A DNA stretch of 64,000 nt from Portunus trituberculatus (lineage: Eukaryota > Arthropoda > Malacostraca > Decapoda > Portunidae), in assembly GCF_017591435.1 (NCBI RefSeq), contig NC_059269.1, forward strand, positions 2,395,973 through 2,459,972, in the 5' to 3' direction. Positions 1 to 13,918 of the stretch are shown here, piece after piece (position 1 is the first letter of the stretch; the number at the start of each line of letters is the position of its first letter). The position numbers were made by a program, and so were the translations under genes. Under the pieces are notes generated by a model. That model had not been told where the DNA came from and did no database searches. It worked only from the letters and a program-made list of their open reading frames with translations.

Positions 1-129
1 AGAGATTGATGAACTATATTTTTAAATATAGAATTTTATTTGATGCCTAGTATAAATTTTGCGAGAATTATTCCACTGAACTTGATATCTATCAATTTTG
101 AAAAAAAAAAAATATATACTATTGACAAT

Positions 130-385
130 AAGAATTTTCAAATTTCAGTATCTTATAATTTTTCTAAAGCTTTTGACTCAATCTCACATTCCATCTTGAT
201 AAAGAAGCTGAATATTTATGGTATCTGTGGAATAACTCTTCAGTGGTTTAAAAGTTACCCTATAGTTTTAGAAAATAATGTACTCTTTTTAATAGTTCGG
301 TATCATCCTTTACTTCTCTCAAACATAGTGTGCCTCAGGGATCAATTTTAAGTCCAATTATGTTCTTATTGTATATAAATGACAA
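130..385 (+). mobile_element. Non-LTR retrotransposon reverse transcriptase fragment (broken)
   Basis: Translation shows the RT block FSKAFDSISHSILIKKLNIYG followed, after a frameshift near position 280, by VPQGSILSPIMFLLYINDK. These are the conserved RT motifs 3-5 of jockey/CR1-type LINEs: the SKAFD aspartate block and the VPQGS...LF.LYIND block. The catalytic YADD block that should follow is missing; homology stops near position 385. The piece is a short, 5'- and 3'-truncated dead copy. The clade cannot be fixed from so little sequence, and it is more diverged than the other LINE copies in the window. Confidence 0.75.
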
Positions 386-715
386 AACACGCAGTACTGG
401 TAACAACGTCATAAACAAATCCATAAATAACGAGTAAAGTGTAATGCTCTGTGTGTATTGAACCGGATCATGAAAGAAAGAAAGAACATTGCGTTATAGG
501 ATTTCTGACTGATTCTTTTCGCAGCTCGTAAGCCTAAGGTTTATGAGTTTGGTTTTGGCTGGCTCTAGTTTCTTGATAAACCAAATTGTCTTAATGATGC
601 TGTGACAGCACCATCACTCAATCTTTGTTCTATGTTGTGCTAGCTAGTAATGGTGAGTGGTGACACCACTAAATGGTATTCTCAACCATTTCTCTATGTA
701 CGTACAATTTAACAT
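386..715. other. Intergenic, no feature recognised
   Basis: No coding frame, RNA or repeat family is recognisable. A short GAAA-rich run occurs near 472-486. Confidence 0.5.
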
Positions 716-843
716 GGTAAAGGAGAAGTACAGAGGATAAGAAAGAGAGGAAGACAGAAAAGAAGATGGATCGGCAGTGTGAAAAAAGATGCAGGACAGA
801 AAATGATACAAGAAATAGACATAAAATATAACTGCGAATTTGG
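716..843 (+). mobile_element. Possible LINE ORF2 C-terminal tail remnant
   Basis: One frame reads through GEVQRIRKRGRQKRRWIGSV and on to a KKDAGQ stretch. Basic segments of the form RxRGRxKRRWxxxV are common near the C-terminus of many LINE ORF2 proteins in animal genomes. No RT motif is next to it, so this is a weak call based on one motif; it may be a decayed relic. Confidence 0.3.
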
Positions 844-2173
<1,330 letters not shown>

Positions 2174-2267
2174 CGTTCGTGCTTACAAAATACCAAAACC
2201 ATATCAATTTGGAACACTGCCGAACCCAAAACACACTAGAGACACCCAAGTTACCAATATCGTCCCT

Positions 2268-2336
<69 letters not shown>
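2268..2336. repeat. (CA)n microsatellite abutting a SINE head
   Basis: An imperfect CA run with one CG interruption; its last CA pair directly touches the tRNA-like head of the SINE that follows. Confidence 0.95.
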
Positions 2337-2748
<412 letters not shown>

Positions 2749-3025
2749 CCCTTTGCGGAGATCTCCATCCTTGGAGATTTCAATATTCACTACCAGGTTT
2801 GGCTTTCCTCTTCCTTCACTGACCATCCTGGTGAATCAGGGTTAAACCTTGATATCCTCCATAACCTAGAGCAACCGATGCAACACCCTTTTCGTATTCC
2901 TGACCGTCTTGGAAACACACCCAACATTCTTGATCTCTTTTTTACCTCTAATCCTTCTGCTTATGCTAATACCATACTATTTCCGTTGGGCTCCTCCGAT
3001 CACAATCTCATTTCTGTATCTTGTC

Positions 3026-3692
3026 TGTTACGGCCCGCCCGTAACATACTCCACTACCATCCCCTCCTCCGCTTGTTACCTCGTTCGCCACCTCTCCGCC
3101 TCCCCTTCCACGTTACTGTCTCGTGAACCTTCCACGCCACCGTCTCATGAACCCTCCACGTCACCGTCTCATGAGGCCCCGTTACTGTCCCGAAGTTGGA
3201 TTCACGCGGCCCTATTCGACTCAACCAGAAGTGTTAAAGCAAGCTCGGCTTTTTGGAAAGTCAAGTCGAGGTCCAGGCCTCAACCAGTGAACACAACGCC
3301 TCTTGGGACTACCGTGGGATCAACCATCACCCAGCACTTCACCACTGCGACACCTCATAAGTATCACTTCCCCTCGTCCCGTGTTTTCCACATTGCCTCC
3401 ATATAGGATTAGGATTATTGTTAGGTATTAAGTTGGGTTCTTTATTGTTGTATTTATTTATGTGTTATATGTATATGTGTATGTCATTTTCCTGTGTTTC
3501 ATGTTATATATTTGTGTTTCATGTTTCATGTTATATCTATGTGTGTCAGTTTCATTATGGGTTATTAAAATAGCTTTTTAAAGTGCCCCCTTTGCATTTC
3601 CTCACCAGTTGAACCTGCAGTGTTTTTTTTTATTGTTATTGTTCACCGGCTCCCCGATGCCAATCTTACCCGTTTAACCGATGAACGTAACA
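3026..3692. mobile_element. Solo LTR (667 bp) with 4-bp target site duplication
   Basis: The segment begins TGTTACGG and ends GAACGTAACA, so it has the TG...CA ends of an LTR with a TGTTAC/GTAACA inverted terminus. The LINE sequence on either side repeats TGTC (3022-3025 and 3693-3696). Removing the segment plus one copy rejoins the endonuclease frame (the VSC codons continue into the next LINE codons). There is no internal coding region, so this is a solo LTR left by recombination between two LTRs. The first 21 bases form a near-perfect hairpin: TGTTACGG and CCGTAACA around a 5-nt loop. ATTAAA-like sequences lie near 3564. The length-4 duplication fits Ty3/Gypsy or similar elements. Confidence 0.8.
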
Positions 3693-4299
3693 TGTCCTAT
3701 TTCTCCAATTCCTCTCCAGGATCCCTCAAAACGGAGTTGCCTCTGGTGCTTTGCCTCTGTCAGTTGGGGGGACCTGTGGAAGTATTATGCTGATTTTACA
3801 TGGAATGATTACTGTTTGAGTGTCAGAGACCTATCTCTGTGCTGAACGCATAATAGAGGTAATAGTGTCTGGCATGGAGGTGTACATTTCTCATTGTTTC
3901 TCTAAACCTGAAACCTCTAAACCTTGGTTTAACACAGCCTGTTCTCGTGCTATACGTGATAGAAAGATTGCCCACAAAAAGTACTTGAGCCTTCCATCTC
4001 CTGAATCTCATGCAATTTATATTTTTGCCCGGAATTATCCCAAGTTTATTTTACAACTTGCCAAACACTCCTTCTTAAATAGAAAATGTCAAAATCTTTC
4101 AAACTCAAAATCACCTCGAGACTTCTGACATCTAGCCAAAAAGCATCTCCAATAACTTCACTTCTTCATCTTTCCCTCCTTTATTTCATCCTTATGGTAC
4201 CACTGCCATCTCTTCTGTCTCTAAAGCTGAACTCTTCTCTTAAACCTTCGCTAATAACAACACCTTGAATGATTCTGGGCTTGTCCCTCCCTTTCCTCT

Positions 4300-5306
4300 T
4301 CCTCCTGACTATTTCATACTTACGATTAAACTTCATAGTAATGATGTTTTCCATGCCCTTCCTGGCCTAAACCCTCGGAAAGCTTATAGACCGGATGGTG
4401 TCTTTCCTATTGCTCTCCAAAACTGTTTCTGTGCTTGCACCTTGCCTGACCAAACTCTTTCAAATTTGTCTATCAACTTCTACCTTTCCTTCTTGCTGGA
4501 AGTTTGCCTACATTCAGCCTGTTCCTAAAAAGGGTGACCGTTCTAATCCTCAAACTACCGTCCTATATCTTTAATCTCTTGCTTATCTAAAGTTTTTTAA
4601 TCTCTCCCGAATAGGAAGATTCTTAAACATCTGTCACTTCACAATATTCTATCTGATCGCCAGTATGGCTTCCGTCAAGGTCGCTCTACTGGTGATCTTC
4701 TGGCTTTCCTTACTGAGTCTTGGTCATCCTCTTTTAGAGATTTCGGTGAAACTTTTGCTGTCGTTAGACATATCAAAAGCTTTTGATAGAGTCTGGCATA
4801 AAGCTTTGATTTCAAAACTGCCCTCCTACGGTTTCTATCCTTCTCTCTGCAACTTTATCTCAAGTTTCCTTTCCGACCGTTCTATTGCTGCTGTGGTAGA
4901 CGGCCACTGTTCTTCTCCTAAATCTATTAATAGTGGTGTTCCTCAGGGTTCTGTCCTGTCACCCACTCTCTTTCTATTATTCATTAATGATCTTCTTAAC
5001 CAAACTTCTTGCCCTATCCACTCCTACGCTGATGATACCACCCTACATCTTTCCACGTCCTTTCAGAGACGATCAACCCTTCAGGAAGTCAACAGATCAC
5101 GCAGGGACGCCACAGAACGCCTGACTTCTGATCTTTCTAAGATTTCCGATTGGGGCAGAGAAAATCTAGTAGTTTTCAATGCCTCAAAACTCAATTCCTC
5201 CATCTATCAACTCGACACAACCTTCCAAACAACTATCCCCTCTTCTTCAATGACACTCACTGTCTCCTCTTCCACACTGAATATCCTGTCTTTCCTATAC
5301 TTATAA
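4300..5306 (+). pseudogene. Reverse transcriptase region of the jockey-like LINE (degenerate)
   Basis: RT blocks occur in order although the frame changes several times. They are LNPRKAYRPDGV (fingers), PVPKKGDRSNP (after 4520), QYGFRQGRSTGDLLAF across a frame change near 4660-4700, LDISKAFDRVWH, SGVPQGSVLSPTLFLLFIND and the catalytic SYADDTTLHLS. The YADD aspartates are intact. The final frame here ends at 5306; downstream thumb and C-terminal segments lie in other frames to about 5850. As part of a LINE the protein would prime on nicked target DNA in the nucleus. This copy is defective. Confidence 0.85.
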
Positions 5307-5952
5307 TGTTAACTGGAAACTTCACTTCTCATCTCTTGCTAAAACAGCTTCTATGAAGTTATGCGTTCTGCGGTGTCTCCACCAGTTTTCTCGCCCCTCC
5401 AACTTCTTACTCTGTATTCGCCCCTGTATGGAGCACTCTTCGCATGTTTGGGGCATTCCACTCACACAGTTATATTAGATAAGGTGGAATCAACAGCTTT
5501 TCGTCTCATCAACTCCCTTCGTCTGACTGACTGTCTTCAGCCTCTTTCTCACCGCCGAAATAATTCATTTCTTTCTATCTTTTGTCACTATTTTCATGCT
5601 AACTGCTCTACTGATCTTGCTAACTGCATGCCTCCCTTCCTCCTGCGGCCTCACTGCACAAGGCTTTCTTCTTCCTCTCATCCCTTTTCTGTCCAACACT
5701 CTAACGCAAGAGTTAACCAGTACTCTCAATCATTCATACCTTTCACTGTTAAACTCTGGAACTCCCTTCCTACTTCTGTATTTCCGTCTTCCTACGAGTT
5801 GACTTCTTTTAAGAGAGAGGTGTCAAGACATTTGCTCCCTAATTTTAAATAAACCTTCTTATCTTTTAGAGAAGCACCGTCAAGTGGGCCGTTTTATTTT
5901 TTTTAACTTTGTTGCCCTTGACTGGCTTTCTCTCCTACAAAAAAAAAAAGTG

Positions 5953-6881
5953 TTTGGAGTTCTTTGCACGCACAATCTTTAACCCTTTTTAACATCATGA
6001 ACGCACTTAGTAGTAGTTACACTTAGTACTAGATCTCAAAGCTGCGTTAACACGGTCAACTTGTGTTGTTTTTAACTTGAATTGAGATCGGCGCGCTCGC
6101 CTAAACGCTTCAACTTGCTCCCTAGCAAGTGTATGAGGTTGAAAGGACTCTTCTGATAATCCAAAATACTATTTATACAGTTCAAGTAACCCTAATATCA
6201 ATAAGGAAAATTGAAATAAATGTTAAGAATATGTGTAACTGCTTCATTGAATACTTTACAAGTTACTTTAGGTTATAATTTATTGCTTCAGTTCTCCTTC
6301 CTTCCAAGTTTTTTTTTTCTATAAATCTCAACTAAAATTGATTGGTGACTTGTAATTTCAGCTATAGTATTATACGCAATTTTACAGTATTATTTCTCGT
6401 TTTATAAAGAAGTATTGAGTGGAAAGATATTATGTGATTTATTATTATGTTTTTTTTTTTGCATTACATAGCTGTGAGAAGGAACTATTCATTTTTGTAT
6501 TTTTATGCGCACTTTGTTGCTTTGATTTGAAATATACAGGACAAAAAGGCTGCCGCCTTTTATCAAACCCTTTTGCGCGAGCTGGCTTTGATTCTCTTCT
6601 GAAAAAATATAACGAGATTCTTCCTAGGCCTTCAATATTAGATGATTAAAGTCATTCATTTATAGCAGCTATATAAACCTTACGCAGCAAAATATTTGAT
6701 TGGCAGCCGTCTTGGCGACTGCTGTCGGGTGCCACTCCGTCTCGTCACCACGCTATTACAGGGCATCATGGGCAAGTGGGATATTGTCCACGACACCAGT
6801 AAGGCAGTATACTTCCATTAATGTGAAAATATTATGCTTTTTACGTGGTGCATAGACATGGACACATAACCTGTGTGTATT
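5953..6881. other. Intergenic, no gene recognised
   Basis: A-T-rich unique-looking DNA. A 76-residue frame at 6419-6649 ends LLKKYNEILPRPSILDD and could be an exon after a TATACAG acceptor-like site, but nothing else supports it. No RNA gene or repeat family is recognised. Confidence 0.45.
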
Positions 6882-7035
6882 TGACGTCATGACGTTAGAT
6901 GTGACGTCATCTCAATATAGGTTTGGAGCGTCTTGAGGTGGGGGCAAGATAATCTCAACATTAAAGTGGGGTTATCTTGCGGGCGAAAACGGTACGGACA
7001 AGACGGCCGTAATTTGTGACGTATCTATGACGTCA
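6882..7035. promoter_or_regulatory. Cluster of three perfect CRE palindromes (TGACGTCA)
   Basis: The eight-base CREB/ATF palindrome TGACGTCA occurs exactly at 6882-6889, 6902-6909 and 7028-7035. Between them lies a perfect 9-bp inverted repeat, GCAAGATAA (6944-6952) and TTATCTTGC (6972-6980), with a 19-nt loop. Three exact copies in 154 bp is well above random expectation. No gene start is recognisable next to them, so a regulatory role is inference. Confidence 0.35.
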
Positions 7036-7172
7036 TATGAACATAAGTTGACCGCGAAAACTCGGTTCACGTAACTTTCAGTAGACCCCGAGGCGGGATT
7101 CACTAACTTTCCCTACTAAAGCAATGCGTACGGAGAAAAGATGAGAAGTCCATATACGAACTTCCTCTAAAG

Positions 7173-7473
7173 CAGGGGTGGGCAAGTTTTTCAGTGCTAG
7201 GGCCACATAAAAAAGAAAAAGAAAAAAAAACATAATCTTACAGGGCCGCATACAATATCAATCCAAAATCATTGATATCTAAAATACAAAATTAAAAGCT
7301 TCTAGAGAAAAAGCCATTCTCACACACATGTGCACACTTTCGGGAAGAAAATGAAATGCTCACAATTCTATTTGGCGTTGTTTATTAACTTGCTCTTTCA
7401 AGTTTACTAAAATCTGTCGGGCCTCCTTTGGCGGGTTGCCTGCGGCCAGTGGGCCGTAATTTGCCCACAGCTG
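7173..7473. mobile_element. hAT-type MITE (301 bp) with 8-bp target site duplication
   Basis: The left end CAGGGGTGGGCAAGTT and the inverse of the right end, CAGCTGTGGGCAAATT, are imperfect terminal inverted repeats of about 16 bp of the CAGNGGTGGGCAA type typical of hAT elements. The flanks are ctctaaag (7165-7172) and ccctaaag (7474-7481), an 8-bp target duplication with one mismatch, which is diagnostic of hAT transposition. There is no reading frame for a transposase, so it is non-autonomous. The subterminal GGGCCGCA/GCGGCC-like segments are also usual in such elements. Confidence 0.85.
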
Positions 7474-7481
7474 CCCTAAAG

Positions 7482-8147
<666 letters not shown>

Positions 8148-8240
8148 ATTATTCAGCACTGTACTTCACTGCTAGGCACTCACACCTCCCAGATCACCCA
8201 AAAGTCACCAAAAAAGTATTAGCACTCTTCTTTCTAGATA

Positions 8241-8537
8241 CACTGTACTATTACATATATTTCAGTACCTTACCTCCTCAGGCCAGTCATATGATAATGT
8301 CACTTCTAATTACCGTACATATTTCTCTCTCCTTTCCATTTCAGGCCACTATCATGCATGTGTCAATACACTTGTATTTTCATATATACACTGTTCTATT
8401 ACATATATTTCAGTACCTTACCTCCTCAGGCCAGTCATATGATAATATCACTTCTAATTACCGTACATATTTCTCTCTCCTTTCCATTTCAGGCCACTAT
8501 CATGCATGTGTCAATACACTTGTATTTTCATATATAG
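8241..8537. repeat. Two-copy tandem duplication, 148-bp unit
   Basis: 8241-8388 and 8389-8537 are nearly identical (for example TTCAGTACCTTACCTCCTCA and CACTATCATGCATGTGTCAA occur in both) with only a few substitutions. A recent local duplication; no coding potential is recognised. Confidence 0.92.
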
Positions 8538-8836
8538 AGTAGAGAGTTTTCCATCGCTTCTCAAGCCACTGTTATGTGCTAATGTCACTTGTTGTTTATT
8601 TCAATATACTTTTCCTTCTTCTAACCCCTGGCTTCATCAATGTTCACCTCGGGGATTGTGTAGTGGAGAAAAGGTGCTCAGAAGTCCACGTTACGAAACC
8701 TTACGGGATCTCGAGAGAGTATTTATCTTTTGAGGTACGTACGAAGTCCGTAACTATTTAGTTAATAGCTATTAGCATAGATGCGGACTACTTAAGGGAC
8801 TTACTAAATACGTAACTCTATAGTGAATCCCGGCCC

Positions 8837-9771
8837 AGTAATGTTTGTAAGCGCGGTACCGACTGTCCCTTGATGAAGCATATTTCTTACGTTTAAAGAT
8901 TTATATAGATTGAAACGAGGGAAATTATTGCAGACAAGGACGTCACTGTTTCTACCAATAAGAATGACAATGATAGCCTGCTAATAGGAAAAGTAATAAT
9001 GGGGATAATGGTGATCGATGATAATCATGTTAATATATAACAATCATAAAGATATGAGAATAATGGTACTGATCCAAATGTGCGAGTTAATCTTTTGCCA
9101 TTACACCAATTTTGCAAATGAATAATTTTCCCATTCGTCAAAATTCATGACACTCGACACACTTGTACCCTTGGATTTTTATTAACTTAACCTTTGTATA
9201 AAAGAATGAAATGTCCACTTCGTTCGTGTTTCTTGTACCTTGCTTTTTTTTCGTTCGTGTTTCCTTGTACCTTGTTTTTTCTTTTCTTTTTTTCGTTCGG
9301 GTTTCCTCCTTCCTTGCTTCTCAGCTTATTTCTTCCAAAATAGAACGACATTTAGGAAAACATAAACATTGAACTTTCGCATCATTCAATTACACGTTAT
9401 TTAGTTATACGCTTTTTTTTTCAGTTCTCTAACCATCGCTTTATCTTTCTTCCCAAGCTTTAATTTTCTATCTAATATTTTATTTTCATTTACTTCTTGC
9501 CGCTTTTCTATTATTATTTTCAATATTTTATGTTCACTCCTTGTGTTTTCTTTGATTCTTTTTTCCAAATTTTCACCCGTGTCCCGTGTGTCTTCTCTCC
9601 ATCTCCATCCATCTGAACGTATTTGTTTCCTTGTAGTCGTCCATTTTTAGTTTTGTGTCCTTTCACTGAACTCTTCTTTTCCTCCTCACCTATCGTAACA
9701 TTCTAATCTTTTCCATGGTTTTGCATCTCCTATCCTATCCCTTTCCTTCAAGTCCTGCCTCTGGTGCCGCA
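8837..9771. other. Intergenic / probable 3' untranslated region of the LRR gene
   Basis: T/C-rich on the plus strand. 9219-9320 has three loose copies of a TTCGTTCGTGTTTCCTTGTACC unit. On the minus strand, AATAAA hexamers lie at 9479-9484 and 9178-9183, downstream of the LRR stop codon, and are candidate polyadenylation signals. No other gene is seen. Confidence 0.4.
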
Positions 9772-9957
9772 TCAGGGTAGAATCTTCAGTTCAGCGGTGC
9801 GTCGGTGGCCCCGCGTGTGTCGCCGCAGCAGCACTAGGTCCTGCAGTGTGAGACCCCGCCAGGTACGAAGACCCTTCATAACGTGTAGGTTTTCACAGGT
9901 GTCCACAAGCAACCGAGCAGAGGACAAGCCCAGCACGCAGTTGTAGAGCTCCAGCAC
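9772..9957 (-). CDS. LRR protein gene, exon 3 (terminal coding exon)
   Basis: This exon encodes 61 residues, VLELYNCVLGLSSARLL...TAELKILP, and the TGA stop at 9772-9774. It is preceded by a strong acceptor: a long C/T tract ending CCTCTCTAG directly before GTGCTGGAG. It joins exon 2 in phase 0. It starts with the same LRR-type VLEL segment as exon 2, so the two exons look like repeat modules of one leucine-rich-repeat solenoid. The C-terminus (LRRHTRGHRRTAELK) is basic. AATAAA at 9479-9484 is a plausible poly(A) signal about 290 nt downstream. The junction is inferred from splice consensus and frame; no transcript was available. Confidence 0.75.
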   Translation of the reverse strand: MLELYNCVLGLSSARLLVDTCENLHVMKGLRTWRGLTLQDLVLLRRHTRGHRRTAELKILP

Positions 9958-10539
9958 CTAGAGAGGCAGAGGGAAGAGAGGGGGAAGACAAAGATGAGCT
10001 GAAGTTAAACTGACTTTATTCTGTATGACGGCAATGGTTATACTGTCACGGGAATATTATCTCCTCTTAATGATACGCGGATTGAGGCTATAATGTTCTT
10101 TCCCAGAATCAAATAACACCACCACTATTACAGCTGAATCGACCTCCATTGTTTCTGAGTTAGAATCAGTGTTAGTCTCCTCTATTCCATTAACCAGCAA
10201 TATGACTGACCGGTAGAGAAGAGTTAAGTGGCAAACCGTCTCGTGTGTGTGTTTTTGATGCCTCGTAACTTCCATCACATGAGTATCATCTCTAAGATCA
10301 TTAGTATTTCCTCTATTTCAATTGTCATTGTGCTCATCTTAGTTGCTTCGATATTGTTCATTCATGTCATTACCATAAACCGTCACGACACACACACACA
10401 CACACACAAATGTTGCTTATAATTTTTTCCATGACGCAATAAATATCGTATATGATAAACACTTTCCATGGAAAAAATATCGAATAAATAGCAAAAATGA
10501 AATAAGTCCGTACATTAGATTAGAGAAATAGATTAGAGA
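9958..10539. other. Intron 2 of the LRR gene, portion before the LINE
   Basis: Non-coding. It holds a short (CA)n near 10388-10408 and AT-rich sequence with no recognised feature. Confidence 0.5.
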
Positions 10540-12686
10540 AACTAGCGAAGAAATGGCCCATCACTTTTGGAGAAACTTATCGTCGATACAGAAATGACTT
10601 AGCTTCAACATTAAGAGCAGCAAAAAACAAATATTATAAAGACAATTTAAGGGAAAATCAAGGTAATCCCATAGTTCAGTGTAAAATCATTAATTCCTTA
10701 CTTGGCAGAACAAATAGTCAAACAAATAAAAACATAATTGAGCTCAAACCTGAATGTGGTAACATCCCTAAAGCATTTAATGAACACTTCTTGAATATAG
10801 GTATTAACCAGATAAGTGGAATAGGATATGAATATAAGAGATATCTAAATGACCCTCCCATATTTTCACTTTACTTCCCACCAACACATGAAAAAGAAGT
10901 AGAAACTTATCTTAATTATTTACAATCCGCTGCATCGGGATACGACGAAGTATCACCACTAGTACTAAAACATGTATCATCAGAAATATCTGCTCCACTT
11001 ACCCACATAATCAACCTCTCCTTGAGATCAGGCATTTTTCCAGATGCAATAATAAAAAGCCAAAGTAATATACCATTGTATAAATCTGGGAACAGAAATG
11101 ATATAAACAATTATCGTCCTATTTCAATCCTGCCAGCTGTCAATAAGATCTTTGAAAAGGTAATTTCCGTTCGTTTAACTAGCTACCTACAAAATCATAA
11201 CTTACTGTCTGAATACCAACACGGGTTTCGAGCTAACAGGTCCACCGAATGAGCAATATTACAGTTTGTCAACAATGTTTAGACCTCTTTGGAAGAAAAG
11301 CGCAATGTTGTTGGAGTATTTATTGATCTCTCAAAAGCATTCGACACACTCGATCACAAAATTCTTTTTGATAAACTGGAACACTCAGGCGTAAGAGGCA
11401 TTCCCTTAAACCTGTTCAGGAGTTATCTTACTAATACAACTCAATATGTTTTTTGTAACATGAATTTTTCACCATTTATAGCCTTGTCTAAGGGTGTTCC
11501 ACAAGGATCGGTTTTAGGTCCACTGTTATTTTTTTTATATATTAATGATATTGTAAACGTTAGCGCTGAGCTAAAATTTGTTATGTATTCTGATGACATA
11601 AACCTCTTGTTGGCCATACATCAGCTGCACGAAATGATTAACCTGGAATTAAACTCTATAAATAAAAGGATACAATATAATAAATTAAAGCTAAATGTCT
11701 CAAAAACCAAATATATATTCTTTCAGAACAGGTCAGTAAGAAATCAAATGCCACCATTACAAATTGAGGGCGATGTAATACAACAGGTTAATCTATGAAT
11801 TTCTTGATATAATTATTGACTCTGATCTTAACTGGAAATATCACATTGATGAAATTTGTGTAAAACCATCCAAAATTTGTGGCTTACTCTATAAAGTGCG
11901 ACATAATCTTACAACAGAGGCTATGATTAGTATATATTACACATTATGTTATCTTCACCTTATTTACTGTGTACCAATATGGGCATGTAATTGGCCCTCG
12001 TTCCTCGACAAACTAGTTATTTCCCAAAATAAAGTATTTAGATGTATATTTTTTCTTCATGAATTTGACTCTACAGCCACTATTTTTTCTACTACTAAAC
12101 TTTTAAAAAATTGATTTTATTCATAAATATTTCACTTTATTACTTATATTTAAAACTGTGCAATATTATAGTGGAAATAATGTCTTTAGAATTGTTGACA
12201 ACCCAAGAAACACTAGGAGCAATAATGTTCACTTGTACTGCCCCCATTTCAGAACAACTCTCTTTAAAAATAGTGTATTAAGCTTTGGTCCTCAATTATA
12301 TAATAGTCTACCACTAGAACAAAAGTTACTCCTTAGATCAACCAATATTTCAACATTTAAAAGAAAAATTAAGAACTATCTAGGAAATTTCGTAATATAA
12401 TTGTTTCATTATTTAACTATATTTCTTTTGTATTGCTTTATAACTACAATCATAATCGTGTTTTTTGTTTTCTTATTATTAATTGTACCTAGCACATATG
12501 TAACATTATGTTAACATTTATTTATCTATCCATCCACTTAACATTTAGTACTTAATAATGTCTGTCGTAGAGCTTCGCTTGACAGACCCTTGCTGTATGA
12601 ACAGTATTTTTCAAATGCATGTATATATTGTATATAATGTTTAATAACAATAAATGTTTACTTACTTACTTACTTACTTACTTACA
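10540..12686 (+). mobile_element. LINE with (TTAC)n 3' tail, antisense inside intron 2 of the LRR gene
   Basis: A 5'-truncated LINE begins in the region before RT (YRNDLASTLRAAKNKYYKDN, then KIINSLLGRTNSQT). It runs through RT and a C-terminal domain (LTTEAMISIYYTLCYLHLIY, FKNSVLSFGPQLYNSLPLEQ) to a short 3' UTR and a tail of TTAC tetramers (12657-12686). Tandem short-repeat tails instead of poly(A) are usual in L2/CR1-like LINEs. At least four frame breaks or stops (11250, 11798, 12114) make it inactive. It lies on the plus strand, opposite to the host gene. Confidence 0.88.
10791..11798 (+). pseudogene. Reverse transcriptase of the intronic LINE (YSDD variant, broken)
   Basis: The RT blocks are recognisable: SAASGYDEVSPLVLKH, IPLYKSGNRNDINNYRPISI, EYQHGFRANRSTE, then a stop. 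The next frame carries GVFIDLSKAFDTLDHKILFD, LSKGVPQGSVLGPLLFFLYI and the catalytic block. The catalytic tetrad reads YSDD (11586-11597) where this family would normally have YADD; both aspartates are kept. The stop at 11251 and the frame change at 11798 show decay. It acts, when intact, in target-primed reverse transcription. Confidence 0.85.
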
Positions 12687-12690
12687 CACA

Positions 12691-12755
<65 letters not shown>
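12684..12755. repeat. (AC)n microsatellite forming the exon-2 splice donor of the LRR gene
   Basis: AC dinucleotides follow the TTAC tail of the LINE and end exactly where exon 2 ends. Read on the minus strand, exon 2 finishes CTGGAG and the intron opens GTGTGTGTG, so the donor is the repeat itself. Confidence 0.85.
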
Positions 12756-12757
<2 letters not shown>

Positions 12758-12947
12758 CCAGGTGCATCATCCTATTAACGGACAGTATTTCCAAAAGATC
12801 CGTCTCCACCAGATTGGTCGGGCGGCAGATGAGGCGGCGTAGCTGACGGCACCTACTGAGGGCGGCCGTCAAACCGCGTCGCATCAGTGTGAAGTCCTTG
12901 GCCCATGCCTTAGGACCCACACCCGTCATACAATCTAGCTCCAGCAC
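12756..12947 (-). CDS. LRR protein gene, exon 2
   Basis: 192 nt, 64 codons, phase 0 at both ends: VLELDCMTGVGPKAW...LSVNRMMHLE. The acceptor is ACTCCTTCTTCAG before GTGCTGGAG. The donor is GAG|GTGTGT, made of the adjoining (GT)n tract. The peptide continues the leucine-rich pattern (LxxLxLxxC, LSRCRQLRRLICRPTNL). With exon 1 ending ...LARLK, the join restores the LRR consensus LK-VLEL. The earlier alternative donor GTGAGT at 13888-13893 would put this exon out of frame. Moderately confident: frame, repeat pattern and both splice sites agree. Confidence 0.78.

Positions 12948-13918
<971 letters not shown>

Noticed and set aside
6419..6649. 76-residue frame as a gene or exon
   Set aside because: Only its second half looks protein-like; there is no partner exon, no known motif and the first half is low complexity.
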